Source: UKL13-2 sp044229235 (GTDB lineage: Bacteria > Pseudomonadota > Gammaproteobacteria > Burkholderiales > Usitatibacteraceae). From it: DNA of 64,000 bases. Positions 8,930-18,928 of this stretch are shown in pieces (position 1 is the first letter of the stretch; each line of letters starts with the position of its first letter). The position numbers and the translations under genes are program-made. The stretch covers positions 1-64,000 of the forward strand of contig JBGATH010000026.1 in NCBI GenBank assembly GCA_044229235.1. The letters are read 5' to 3'. The notes below the pieces were generated by a model. That model was not told where the DNA came from, did not search any database, and saw only the letters and a list, made by a program, of their open reading frames with translations.

Positions 8930-10191
8930 GCGCGCCCGGCGGCATGGTCAACGCCCCCACCGCCGTTTTCCAGGCCATGGGCCACCGCCTGCTGGCACAG
9001 GCCGACACGCTGCGCACGTTTTCCGACGAGCCGGACTGCTACACGCGCACCTATCTTTCTGCCGCGCACCGGCAGGCGGCGGCGCAACTCAAGACCTGGA
9101 TGATGGATGCCGGCATGAGCGTGCGCGAAGATGCCGTCGGCAATGTCATCGGCCGCCTCGAAAACGGCAACGATCATGCGCCCACGCTGATCACCGGTTC
9201 GCATTTCGACACGGTGCGCAACGGCGGGCGTTACGATGGCGTGCTCGGCGTCATCCTGCCGATCGCGGTGGCAAAAAAACTTCACGACGAACATCGCGTG
9301 CTGCCGTTCGCGCTGGAGGTGGTGGGCTTCGCCGACGAGGAAGGCGTGCGTTTCGCCACCTCCTTCCTCGGCAGTTCCGCCTACATCGGCGCCTTCGATG
9401 AATCGCTGCTGGACCGCAGGGACGAGCAGGGCCTGGCGCTGCGCGATGCCGCCAGCCGCGCGGGGCTCGATGTGTCGAAGGTCAACCAGGATCACCGCAG
9501 CTTCGCCAATGTCACCGGCTATGTCGAGGTGCACATCGAACAGGGCCCGGTGCTGTTGAATGAAGGCCACCCGCTCGGCGTGGTGACGGCCATTGCCGGC
9601 GCCTCGCGTTATCTGGTCAGCGTGTCGGGCGAAGCCGGGCACGCCGGCACGGTGCCGATGCCGGCGCGGCGCGATGCGCTCGCGGCAGCGGCGGAAATGG
9701 CGCTGGCGGTCGAGGCCGTGGCGAATGCGCAATCCGCGGCGCTGGTGGCCACGGTCGGCAAGTTTCAGGTGGATCATCCGGCGGCGAACGTGATCCCCGG
9801 AAACGTGGAATTTTCCATCGACCTGCGTTCGGGCGACGATGCAGTGCGTCGTGCCGCCGAAAGCACGCTGATCGCCCGCATCAAGAGCATCGCCGCAAGC
9901 CGCAACGTGAGTGTCTCCCTGTCGCCGTATCACGATTCGCGCGCGGTACCCTGTGATCCGCTGCTGATGGAAAAAATCGGCAGCGCCATCGCCGCCTGCG
10001 GTTTGCCGGTTCGCCAACTGCCCAGCGGTGCCGGACACGACGCCATGACGATCGCGGATGTGACCAGGGTGGCGATGCTGTTCGTGCGCTGCGGAGCCGG
10101 CGGCATCAGCCACAATCCCAAGGAATCGCTCAGCGCCGAAGACGCCGGATTTGCGGCACAGGCCTTCGAGCAGTTGTTGTTGGCCTTTTAG
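8926..10191 (+). CDS. hpxK: Allantoate amidohydrolase (M20 family, AllC/HpxK type)
   Basis: 421 residues. M20/amidase-hydantoinase metal ligands are visible: His in GSHFDTVRNGGRYDG with its Asp, Glu pair in FADEEGVRF, His in VEVHIEQGP and His in GAGHDAM. The enzyme hydrolyses allantoate to ureidoglycine, CO2 and ammonia. N-carbamoyl-amino-acid hydrolases share the fold, so assignment rests on the overlap with hpxJ (ATGA at 8926) and on the divergent hpxXY pair. The gene ends 8 bp before a 132-bp palindrome and is convergent with sucCD. Confidence 0.87.
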   Translation: MSAPGGMVNAPTAVFQAMGHRLLAQADTLRTFSDEPDCYTRTYLSAAHRQAAAQLKTWMMDAGMSVREDAVGNVIGRLENGNDHAPTLITGSHFDTVRNGGRYDGVLGVILPIAVAKKLHDEHRVLPFALEVVGFADEEGVRFATSFLGSSAYIGAFDESLLDRRDEQGLALRDAASRAGLDVSKVNQDHRSFANVTGYVEVHIEQGPVLLNEGHPLGVVTAIAGASRYLVSVSGEAGHAGTVPMPARRDALAAAAEMALAVEAVANAQSAALVATVGKFQVDHPAANVIPGNVEFSIDLRSGDDAVRRAAESTLIARIKSIAASRNVSVSLSPYHDSRAVPCDPLLMEKIGSAIAACGLPVRQLPSGAGHDAMTIADVTRVAMLFVRCGAGGISHNPKESLSAEDAGFAAQAFEQLLLAF

Positions 10192-10199
10192 CCCCGACT

Positions 10200-10331
10200 C
10201 ATTGGGGAACTTCTAGAAACCGTAGCGAGCGGTCAAAGGTCGGGGCGAGGAGCGGACGCGTACGAGAGTACGCAGAGCACCGGAGGCGCGAAATTTGATC
10301 GCGCAGTAGGTTTATGGAAGGTCCCATTGGC
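10200..10331. repeat. 132-bp imperfect palindrome with GAGA tetraloop centre
   Basis: The ends (CATTGGGGAACTTCTAGAAACC and the complement of GGTTTATGGAAGGTCCCATTG) match with a few mismatches. Pairing continues inward through GGTCAAA/TTTGATC to a perfect 6-bp stem GCGTAC-GAGA-GTACGC at 10258-10273. The midpoint of that tetraloop (10265.5) is exactly the midpoint of the whole element. No reading frame fits. It lies just after hpxK and just before dispersed-palindrome copy B. It could be a MITE-like element or a long hairpin RNA; no transposase or target duplication was identified. Confidence 0.8.
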
Positions 10332-10332
10332 A

Positions 10333-10398
10333 AAAGTCGAGCATTGACGGGGGTTTCAGGGCATTTTCGGCCTGGAAGGCGCGCCAGCGCTCGTGATC
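10333..10398. repeat. 66-bp dispersed palindrome, copy B (degenerate)
   Basis: It aligns end to end with the 66-bp family (AAAGTCGAGCATTG at the left, CGCGCCAGCGCTCGTGATC at the right, and a GGGCATTTTCGGCC core). It has the most mismatches of the six copies, and its outer arms no longer pair fully. It lies in the convergent hpxK/sucD gap. The rest of this gap (10399-10555) holds a 9-bp-stem hairpin at 10464-10484 without a T-run and nothing else recognisable. Confidence 0.65.
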
Positions 10399-10555
10399 GG
10401 CTTTGCTGACTGCAACCACCGTAAATCCCCCATGCCTGCCCGATTGATCGGCGCGATGGCATTGCCCCCTTTTCTAAAGGGGGCGGCATGGTCACATTGT
10501 TGACGCTTAGGGTGCCGGGAAATTTGCGCTCACAAAGCGCGGGCGCTGAAAACCA

Positions 10556-10579
10556 CAAGGGCCGCTACTGCGGCCCTTG
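10556..10579 (-). terminator. Rho-independent-type terminator after sucCD
   Basis: CAAGGGCCGC-TACT-GCGGCCCTTG forms a perfect 10-bp GC-rich stem 20 bp beyond the sucD stop. On the minus strand it is followed by a T-rich stretch (TGTGGTTTTC), not a pure U-tract. It probably ends the sucCD transcript. Confidence 0.75.
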
Positions 10580-10599
10580 CAAACTGAACTGCCGAATCG

Positions 10600-11475
<876 letters not shown>

Positions 11476-11477
11476 GA

Positions 11478-12644
<1,167 letters not shown>

Positions 12645-12770
12645 GCGAAAGGTCCAATCAGGTGAGAGGGGAATCGGGAAGGCAGACGGCGTTGTATGCG
12701 CCGGGAACCTGCAAAGCGCATTGGACTCACATTTTAGCAGCCGCAGGGCCGGGCAGAGGTATGCCCGCGG

Positions 12771-13346
12771 TCAATGGTTCTCCGGTTCCGCGACGGCAAC
12801 GCCATCTACGGGCTTGCCCAGGTACCACTGCGGGTAAAAGCGTGCGACAGCCGGCCCGTCCGAGCGCAGCGCGTGGCAACGGTCGAGCTGGTAGGGCTTG
12901 GTGTCCGGCTTTTGCAGCCCCTGGCCGGCAATTGTCTGGAATGCGGTGGTGGCGAGCGAGCTGATGAGCTCCGTGATGTGCGTGCAGCCGTTGGTGCCGC
13001 CGACGAGCTCGCGCACCCGGTTGGTGAAGCCCGGGCGAATGGCAAGGCCGATCAGTTTCTTGTAGTCCGGGGTGATCGCATCGCAGTAGCCGGCATACGG
13101 CATGGCATCGCTGGCCGCTTCGGCATCGACGATGTGCAGGGCGTGGTCCACGGTGATTCGCAGCCACATCGAATGCACCGGCTCGCCGGCCTTGCGCAGG
13201 CCGCTGGCGACCCGGAAATCGACGTCCTTCACATCGTACAGATGCCCTTCAATGTCGAACAGGCCATCTTCCCGCTTATAGCCACGCAAGGTTATTTCGC
13301 GGCGGTGCAGGGATTGGCGGGGGGCTTTTGGAGCGGGAAGCGGCAT
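12771..13346 (-). CDS. DUF2889 family protein, function unknown
   Basis: 191 residues that fit the DUF2889 family as I recall it: LHRREITLRGYKREDGLFDIEGHLYD at the front, an HSMWLRITVD strand pair, and NGCTHITELI, with a late FYPQWY. No signal peptide or membrane helix is visible. The function of the family is not established. It lies between the CHASE2 kinase and sucC on the same strand and is separated from the kinase by hairpin repeats and a terminator, so it is probably transcribed on its own. Confidence 0.8.
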   Translation of the reverse strand: MPLPAPKAPRQSLHRREITLRGYKREDGLFDIEGHLYDVKDVDFRVASGLRKAGEPVHSMWLRITVDHALHIVDAEAASDAMPYAGYCDAITPDYKKLIGLAIRPGFTNRVRELVGGTNGCTHITELISSLATTAFQTIAGQGLQKPDTKPYQLDRCHALRSDGPAVARFYPQWYLGKPVDGVAVAEPENH

Positions 13347-13390
13347 GGCGGTGATCTATGGCGAGGCAATGGATCATTGTACAAATGAAA

Positions 13391-13410
13391 AGCGCGCCGG
13401 ACGGCGCGCT
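13391..13410 (-). terminator. Terminator hairpin between kinase gene and DUF2889 gene
   Basis: AGCGCGCCG-GA-CGGCGCGCT is a 9-bp GC stem. Read on the minus strand it is followed by TTTTCATTTG, so it resembles a Rho-independent terminator for transcripts that come from the kinase gene and run through the tandem repeats. Confidence 0.7.
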
Positions 13411-13436
13411 GCGGTAATGGTGGTTTATGGTGAATC

Positions 13437-13705
13437 GCGCTAACTACGCCCCACGGCGGTCCGGAGGCCCGCCGGTTCGCCGGGCGCAACGCAAAGCAGT
13501 TTGCGTTGCGAAACCCGATTAAAACAACGCGCTAACTACGCCCCACGGCGGTCCTGAGGCCCGCCGGTTCGCCGGGCGCAACGCAAAGCAGTTTGCGTTG
13601 CGAAACCCGCTTAAACCCGCGGTCCTTTGACCGCTCCCCCACGGCAGTCCGGAGGCCTGCCGGTTCGCCGGGCGCAACGCAAAGCAGTTTGCGTTGCGAA
13701 ACCCC
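13437..13705. repeat. Three-unit tandem repeat of hairpin elements (92- and 96-bp period)
   Basis: Units begin near 13437, 13529 and 13625 (conserved CCCCACGGC boxes at 13449, 13541 and 13637). Each holds CCCCACGGCGGTCC-GAGGCC, then CCGGTTCGCCGG, then the perfect hairpin GCAACGCAAA-GCAG-TTTGCGTTGC. The array ends 5 bp from the kinase stop codon. Units 1 and 2 are almost identical, while unit 3 has a different lead (TTTGACCGCTC). It accounts for most of the 363-bp gap between the kinase and DUF2889 genes. It looks like an array of REP-type mRNA-end hairpins. Confidence 0.85.
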
Positions 13706-13709
13706 CGGC

Positions 13710-16328
13710 TTACCCCATCGCTCTATAGGTGCGGATGGCGTTGGCAAATTCCTTGCCGTCCTGGAAGCGCTGTTCGAAATCCTTGGCCAGTGCCTGATCG
13801 CAGAATTCCTTCACCCATGACGGCAGCGACGGGTTGATCTCGAGAATGTTCTGCTCTTTCTCGTTGGCGATGGCGAACATCAACTGGGTCATCGACTCGC
13901 CCTGGAACGGCAGGCGGCCACAGGCCAGCTGATAGAACGTCACACCCAGCGAGAACAGGTCGGAACGGCCGTCGATCTTCTTGCCGGCGAGTTGCTCCGG
14001 CGACATATACGACGGCGTGCCCAGCACCATGCCGGTCTTGGTCTTCGACGAATCCGTGACGCGCGCAATACCGAAGTCGGCGACCTTGGGCGTCTTGGAT
14101 TCCGGGTCGTACATGATGTTGGCGGGCTTGATGTCGCGGTGGTACACACCCATCGCGTGGGCGTGGTTCAGCGCTTCCGCCACCTTGGTCATGATGTCGC
14201 ACATTTCATCGAACGGCAGCAGGTTCGGCACCTTGGTGTTGTCGACCAGGTCCTTGCCCTTGAGGAATTCCATGGCGATGAAGGCGAGATCGTGTTCCTC
14301 GCCGGCATCGAAAATGCGCACGATGTTCGGGTGATCGAGCTTGCCGGCCGACTCGGCCTCGCGGAAGAAACGATCCTTGGCTTCCTGCAGCTCGTCGCCT
14401 TCGAACTCCGCCGCCAGCGCCATGGTCTTGATGGCGACTTCGCGACCGATCTTCGGATCCTTGCCCAGGTACACCACACCCATGGCGCCCTTGCCCAGTT
14501 CCTTTTGCACCTGGTATCGGCCGAGCATCGGTTTCTCACCGGAACCGGACATGACCATGGTCGCGGCGGTGGACCTCGCGGCGGACGAGCCGCCGAGGAT
14601 GATGGTCTCCGACATCACCTTGGCGCGATTCATGCGCTCGGCCACGTCCTTGAACTTCGGATCGTTCTGGTTGATGAACGCGAAGGCGGCCTCGGCCTTG
14701 TTGAACTGGCGGCGACGTTCAAAATCCAGCGCCAGCGAGTAGATGTTCTCCAGCAGTTGCTCGTCCACCGGGCACTTGCGGAACTTGTCGAAGGCCATGT
14801 CCAGCTGGCCCTGCTGCTGGAAGGCGAGGCCGAGCATGCGGTTCGACTCGGCGCCGGCGGCATCCGCCTGCTCCTTGCCGCGCTCGGTCAGCAGGAAGCG
14901 CTTGGTGGTCAGCAACAGGTGACCCAGGACCAGCAGCGTGGCCGGCAGCATCAGCTTCACCCAGATGCCGGGACCCATCATCAGGCCGAAATGCGCGCCG
15001 AGCAGCACCAGCAACATCGCCAGGGTGATGACAGCGGCCGGGCCTGCTTTCAGCTTTGGCAGCAGCACGATGAGGTACACGGCGACCAGCACAAACACCA
15101 GCAGCGAGGCCCAGGTGCCCCAGGTGGGTGTACGGAAGAACTGTTGCTGAAGGATCGACGACACGGTATGCGCCATCGTCTGCACCGGCGCGAGATTGTC
15201 GATCGGCGTCACCTGTTGCGAACCGACGCCGGCCGCCGTGGCACCAATGAGCACCACCTTGCCCTTGTACTTGTCCGCCGGAATCTTGCCGCTGATGACA
15301 TCGAAGAATGAATCTTCCGGAATGGCCGGCCGATCGCCGACGCGCTTGTAGAAATACGGCAGCATCATGCCGCGCTGATCGGTGGCGATGCGCAGGTTGC
15401 CCAGCGAGACGCTCTCGCCGACATTTACCTTGATGTCCTTCGCGCCAAGGTTGAGGCTTCTGGCCGCGACCAGCATGGCGAACGACGGATATTGCTGGCC
15501 GAAGTAATCGATCACGGTAATGTCGTGACGTGAACCGCCGTCATCATCCGGGATCTGGCTGAGGTGGCCGATGCCGGCTGCCACTTTGCCGACTTCCTCG
15601 ATCGGGATGCCGCCACCCGCTTCCGCGTAAACGAATTCGCCATTTCCCGGCGAAACGCCGGTGATGGCGTTCTTGGTGACGTATTCGGGAAGCGGTTTGT
15701 CCGGCTTGCTCAGCGGCGGATCAAGTGAGGCCGGGAAGTACAGCGGCAGCACCACGTTATTGGCTTTTTGCATGCTCTCCGCGAGGCGGCGATCAGTGTT
15801 CAGTGCATCCTCGGCTTCTGCCAGCACGGTACCGAATTGCGCCAGTTCGCTGCTTGGCGCGGCGACGATCATCGGTTTGTTGGCCGCGGCGGACTTGCCT
15901 GCGGCAAGATCTGCCGCAGCGGCGGCAGCAGCGGCAGCGGCGGCGGCCTCGTTCGCGGCCTGCTTCTTGTTGTAGATGTCGATGAGCTTGTTGACGTACT
16001 GCAGGCCCGGGTCGAGTTGCGGCTCGAAAAAGAACACCGTGCTGCCGACCACCGCGGCCTTGGCGCCGGCCAGCTTGTCGATCATGGCGGCATGCACATC
16101 GCGCGGCCATGGCCAGCGGCCGATGTTGGCAATCGACTGGTCGTCAATGGCAATAACGGCCACTTTGTCGGAAGGAGGCTTGCTGGTGGCAACAACGCCC
16201 CAGTCGTAGGCCTTGGTTTCCAGTGAACTGAAGAAGTTTCTCGCGACAGTCAGGCTGACGGCGAACAGCAGGATCGACAGCGCCAGCGCGAAGAACCAAT
16301 CCTTAGTCCAGAACCCGGCTTTATTCAT
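13710..16328 (-). CDS. CHASE2-sensor transmembrane Ser/Thr protein kinase
   Basis: 872 residues. An N-terminal helix (about 10-28) and an extracytoplasmic CHASE2 domain (about 30-400) come first. The CHASE2 domain carries IDDQSIANIGRWPWPRDVHA and an unusual Ala-rich insert near 128-145. Three membrane helices follow (about 405-480), then a TPR-like helical stretch (about 500-570). The Hanks-type kinase domain (about 602-870) has the GKGAMG loop, Lys in VAIK, HRDIKPAN near 728 and DFG near 751, all intact. It should sense an extracellular signal and phosphorylate cytoplasmic proteins. The signal is unknown. A terminator follows the upstream gene, so it has its own promoter. Confidence 0.92.
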   Translation of the reverse strand: MNKAGFWTKDWFFALALSILLFAVSLTVARNFFSSLETKAYDWGVVATSKPPSDKVAVIAIDDQSIANIGRWPWPRDVHAAMIDKLAGAKAAVVGSTVFFFEPQLDPGLQYVNKLIDIYNKKQAANEAAAAAAAAAAAADLAAGKSAAANKPMIVAAPSSELAQFGTVLAEAEDALNTDRRLAESMQKANNVVLPLYFPASLDPPLSKPDKPLPEYVTKNAITGVSPGNGEFVYAEAGGGIPIEEVGKVAAGIGHLSQIPDDDGGSRHDITVIDYFGQQYPSFAMLVAARSLNLGAKDIKVNVGESVSLGNLRIATDQRGMMLPYFYKRVGDRPAIPEDSFFDVISGKIPADKYKGKVVLIGATAAGVGSQQVTPIDNLAPVQTMAHTVSSILQQQFFRTPTWGTWASLLVFVLVAVYLIVLLPKLKAGPAAVITLAMLLVLLGAHFGLMMGPGIWVKLMLPATLLVLGHLLLTTKRFLLTERGKEQADAAGAESNRMLGLAFQQQGQLDMAFDKFRKCPVDEQLLENIYSLALDFERRRQFNKAEAAFAFINQNDPKFKDVAERMNRAKVMSETIILGGSSAARSTAATMVMSGSGEKPMLGRYQVQKELGKGAMGVVYLGKDPKIGREVAIKTMALAAEFEGDELQEAKDRFFREAESAGKLDHPNIVRIFDAGEEHDLAFIAMEFLKGKDLVDNTKVPNLLPFDEMCDIMTKVAEALNHAHAMGVYHRDIKPANIMYDPESKTPKVADFGIARVTDSSKTKTGMVLGTPSYMSPEQLAGKKIDGRSDLFSLGVTFYQLACGRLPFQGESMTQLMFAIANEKEQNILEINPSLPSWVKEFCDQALAKDFEQRFQDGKEFANAIRTYRAMG

Positions 16329-16382
16329 TCTTTCCCCTTGCGTTAAGAACGTCGACCTTGGTCGGATAGCGGCGATTGTAGC

Positions 16383-16427
16383 AAGAAAAGAAAAAGGCCC
16401 TCAGTCCCCTGATCGGGGGCGAGGGCC
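16383..16427 (-). terminator. Strong terminator after the formyltransferase-like gene
   Basis: GGCCCTC..CCCC-GATC-GGGG..GAGGGCC at 16396-16427. On the minus strand it is followed by TTTTTCTTTTCTTG. It ends the oxc-frc-formyltransferase transcript before the kinase gene. Confidence 0.88.
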
Positions 16428-16495
16428 CGGCATGTAACTGCGGTCCTAAGGCCTTGATTCCGTTTGCAATGCGGACAGCAGGCGTGCCACTTCAC

Positions 16496-17428
16496 TTAAC
16501 TGCCGAACAACGTTCCGGGTCCGATCGAATAGGCCGCCGCAAATTCGGCCGGCGACACTTTCTTGCCCTCTTCGTGCTTGAGCTTTGAAATTTCAACCTG
16601 GCCACCCTGCACCGTAATGAACATGGACGTTGCCGTCACCGACGTGATCTCGCCCGGTTTGCCCTTGACGGCGCCAAATGTTCTAACCAGGTGTTTCCGG
16701 CTGCCGAACAGCTGGACTTTCTTGCCCCCCAGCGTGGTCCAGGCTCCGGGCGCCGGATCGCAGCCGCGGATCAGGTTATGAACGTAGTCGACATGATTAT
16801 TGAAATTGACCTTCGCTTCGGCCGCGCGGCACCAGCCTTCGTAACTGGCCTGGCTCTCGTCCTGCACCGTTTCGGTGTGCTTGCCGGCCACCACCAGATC
16901 AGCCGCTTCCACCATCGCTGCGACACCCATCGGGAAAAGGCGGTCGAAATAGACCGTGCCAAGTGTGTCGTTCTCGCTCACTGGCGTGGCTTTCTGCAGG
17001 ATTACTTCGCCTTCATCGAGCCCGTCGTTGGGCCGGAAAATGGTCAGGCCGGTTTCCTTCTCGCCCTTGATGATCGGCCAGTTGATCGACGAAGGGCCGC
17101 GGAACTTGGGCAGCAGCGAGGGGTGATACTGGATCGTGCCGTGCTTCGGGATCTTTACAAAGTCCTGCGGCGCGAACTGCAGCACAAACGCCATGATGCC
17201 GATGTCCACGTTCAGCTCGCGCATGGCTTGCACGGCTTCCGCACCCTTCAACGACGGCAGTTGAAAGGTCTTCAGGCCCTTTTCCTGCGCAGCCACACGC
17301 AGCGGATCGGGCTTGGCCCCCTCTTTCTCCGGTGCGCAAAAGACGCCGGCAACCTCATCGCCTCGCGCCAGGAATGCCTCCAGGACGGCTTTTCCAAAGT
17401 CCTGTTGCCCGATGATTGCTATTTTCAT
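16496..17428 (-). CDS. 10-formyltetrahydrofolate hydrolase-like formyltransferase-fold enzyme
   Basis: 310 residues, matching in length and motifs the N-terminal hydrolase domain of 10-formyl-THF dehydrogenase (ALDH1L). It starts MKIAIIGQQDFG, has HPSLLPKFRG with His102 equivalent to catalytic His106, and NDGLDEGE with Asp138 equivalent to Asp142. A smaller Fmt-C-like domain follows (about 205-305). Such enzymes bind 10-formyl-THF and move or release the formyl group. True methionyl-tRNA formyltransferase is less likely because the sequence follows the FDH pattern and no def gene is adjacent. It is the last gene of a group with frc and oxc, so a role in handling the formyl group from formyl-CoA is inferred. 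Confidence 0.8.
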   Translation of the reverse strand: MKIAIIGQQDFGKAVLEAFLARGDEVAGVFCAPEKEGAKPDPLRVAAQEKGLKTFQLPSLKGAEAVQAMRELNVDIGIMAFVLQFAPQDFVKIPKHGTIQYHPSLLPKFRGPSSINWPIIKGEKETGLTIFRPNDGLDEGEVILQKATPVSENDTLGTVYFDRLFPMGVAAMVEAADLVVAGKHTETVQDESQASYEGWCRAAEAKVNFNNHVDYVHNLIRGCDPAPGAWTTLGGKKVQLFGSRKHLVRTFGAVKGKPGEITSVTATSMFITVQGGQVEISKLKHEEGKKVSPAEFAAAYSIGPGTLFGS

Positions 17429-17460
17429 GCTGTCCTCCGATGCGATTCGATGTGTGCTGC

Positions 17461-17526
17461 AAACTCAAGCGCTGGCGCGGCTTCCAGGGCATTTCTGCCC
17501 GGTGAAGCTCGCCAATGCTGGAGTTT
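17461..17526. repeat. 66-bp dispersed palindrome, copy C
   Basis: AAACTCAAGCGCTGGCGCGGCTT at the left pairs with the right arm ending GCCAATGCTGGAGTTT, with an inner GGGCATTTCTGCCC hairpin. It lies 50 bp after the frc stop and 32 bp before the next start on the same strand, so it may limit transcription from frc into the formyltransferase-like gene. Confidence 0.85.
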
Positions 17527-17576
17527 GGTGCTGGCCTGCTTCCCCGCCCCGGACTGCACCGGGCGCGGCCAGCGGG

Positions 17577-18842
17577 CTATTTCTTTGGCGGCGCGGAGAA
17601 CGCACCCGCTGCCTTCATGCCGTCAATTTTCGCGGCGCCATAACCGAGCACGTTGGCCAAAACATCTTCGGTGTGCTCGCCCAGCAGCGGCGAACGCTCG
17701 ATTTTTGCCGGCGACGCCGACAGCTTGATCGGCATGCCCACGTTCCACCATTTGCCGCGCTGCGGATGGTCGAGTTCCACATACATTTCGCGGCCGCGCA
17801 CATGCTCGTCAGTGGCGAGGTCCTGGGTGGACATGATGGGGCCGCAAGGCACGTCGAGCGGATTGAGGATCGCCATCAATTCGCGCTTGTCATATTTTTC
17901 CGCGAACTTGTTGATCAGCGTCCACATCAGCTGCTGGTTCTTGCGGCGCTCGCCAATGGTGGCGAAACGCGGGTCGGTGGCGAGGTCGGGGATGTGGATG
18001 TCGGGGCCGATGCGCCCGGCGAGCGCGTTCCACACCGCCTCCTGCACGACGATGTACAGCCAGTCGTTGGCGCCGTGCGGTTTGCAATGGATGGCGTTGC
18101 CGAGCTGCCCCCCGCCGGAATCGTTGCCGGCGCGCGGCACGTCGCCCATGTCCTTGTAAGTCGGCACCGAGTATTCGGGCAGGTCGCCGCGCGTCAGGCG
18201 CTGGTGGTCGCGGAATTTGACGCGGCACAGATTCATGACACCGTCCATCATTGCCACCTCGACATACTGGCCCTGGCCGGTATGTTCGGCCTGGCGCAAC
18301 GCGGCCAGCAAGCCGATCGCCAGATGCAAGCCGGTGCCCGAATCGCCAATCTGGGCGCCGGTGACAAACGGCGCGCCGTCGGGAACACCGGTGGTGCTCA
18401 TCGAGCCACCCATCGCCTGCGCGACATTTTCGTAGGCCTTGAATTCGGCATAGGGACCCGACGAACCAAAGCCCTTGATCGAGCCCATCACGATCTTCGG
18501 GTTGATCTCGTGGATCTTCTCCCAGGTAAAACCGAAGCGGTCGAGCACGCCAGGGCCGAAGTTCTCCATGATGATGTCGCACTTTTTCAGCAGGTCCACG
18601 AACACCTGCTTGCCTTCGACCGACTTCATGTTCACGGTGATGGATCGTTTGTTGCAGTTGAGCATCGTGAAGTAGAGGCTGTCGGCGCCGGGCACATCGC
18701 GCAACTGCCCGCGCGTGGCGTCACCCTGCGGGTTTTCAAACTTGATGACGTCCGCGCCCATCCACGCCAACAACTGCGAACACGTCGGCCCGGCTTGAAC
18801 ATGTGTCATGTCCAGAATACGTACACCTTTAAGCGCTTCCAT
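17577..18842 (-). CDS. frc: Formyl-CoA:oxalate CoA-transferase
   Basis: 421 residues from ATG 18842 (Oxalobacter Frc is 428); the longer frame upstream overlaps oxc. Family III CoA-transferase features: start MEALKGVRILDMTHVQAGP, MENFGPGVLDRFG, and the catalytic Asp in GAQIGDSGTG near residue 167. Glycine loops GGGQLGNA also fit the formyl-CoA transferase subgroup. The enzyme moves CoA from formyl-CoA to oxalate, giving oxalyl-CoA for the neighbouring decarboxylase. Other CoA-transferases share the fold, but the adjacent oxc makes the assignment strong. Confidence 0.93.
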   Translation of the reverse strand: MEALKGVRILDMTHVQAGPTCSQLLAWMGADVIKFENPQGDATRGQLRDVPGADSLYFTMLNCNKRSITVNMKSVEGKQVFVDLLKKCDIIMENFGPGVLDRFGFTWEKIHEINPKIVMGSIKGFGSSGPYAEFKAYENVAQAMGGSMSTTGVPDGAPFVTGAQIGDSGTGLHLAIGLLAALRQAEHTGQGQYVEVAMMDGVMNLCRVKFRDHQRLTRGDLPEYSVPTYKDMGDVPRAGNDSGGGQLGNAIHCKPHGANDWLYIVVQEAVWNALAGRIGPDIHIPDLATDPRFATIGERRKNQQLMWTLINKFAEKYDKRELMAILNPLDVPCGPIMSTQDLATDEHVRGREMYVELDHPQRGKWWNVGMPIKLSASPAKIERSPLLGEHTEDVLANVLGYGAAKIDGMKAAGAFSAPPKK

Positions 18843-18928
18843 GCTGCTCCTATCCGATTTATGCAAGCCGCAAGGCGGCTCATCCTGTTGCGTTCCCGCG
18901 AGCGGGCACCCTGCTTCGATTTTCTGAC

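Noticed and set aside
13437..13705. CRISPR-like array
   Set aside because: Only three units of 92-96 bp with internal hairpins; no short direct repeats with unique equal-length spacers and no cas genes.
16496..17428. Methionyl-tRNA formyltransferase (fmt)
   Set aside because: Sequence follows the 10-formyl-THF dehydrogenase hydrolase-domain pattern, and there is no def or rsmB neighbour as is usual for fmt.
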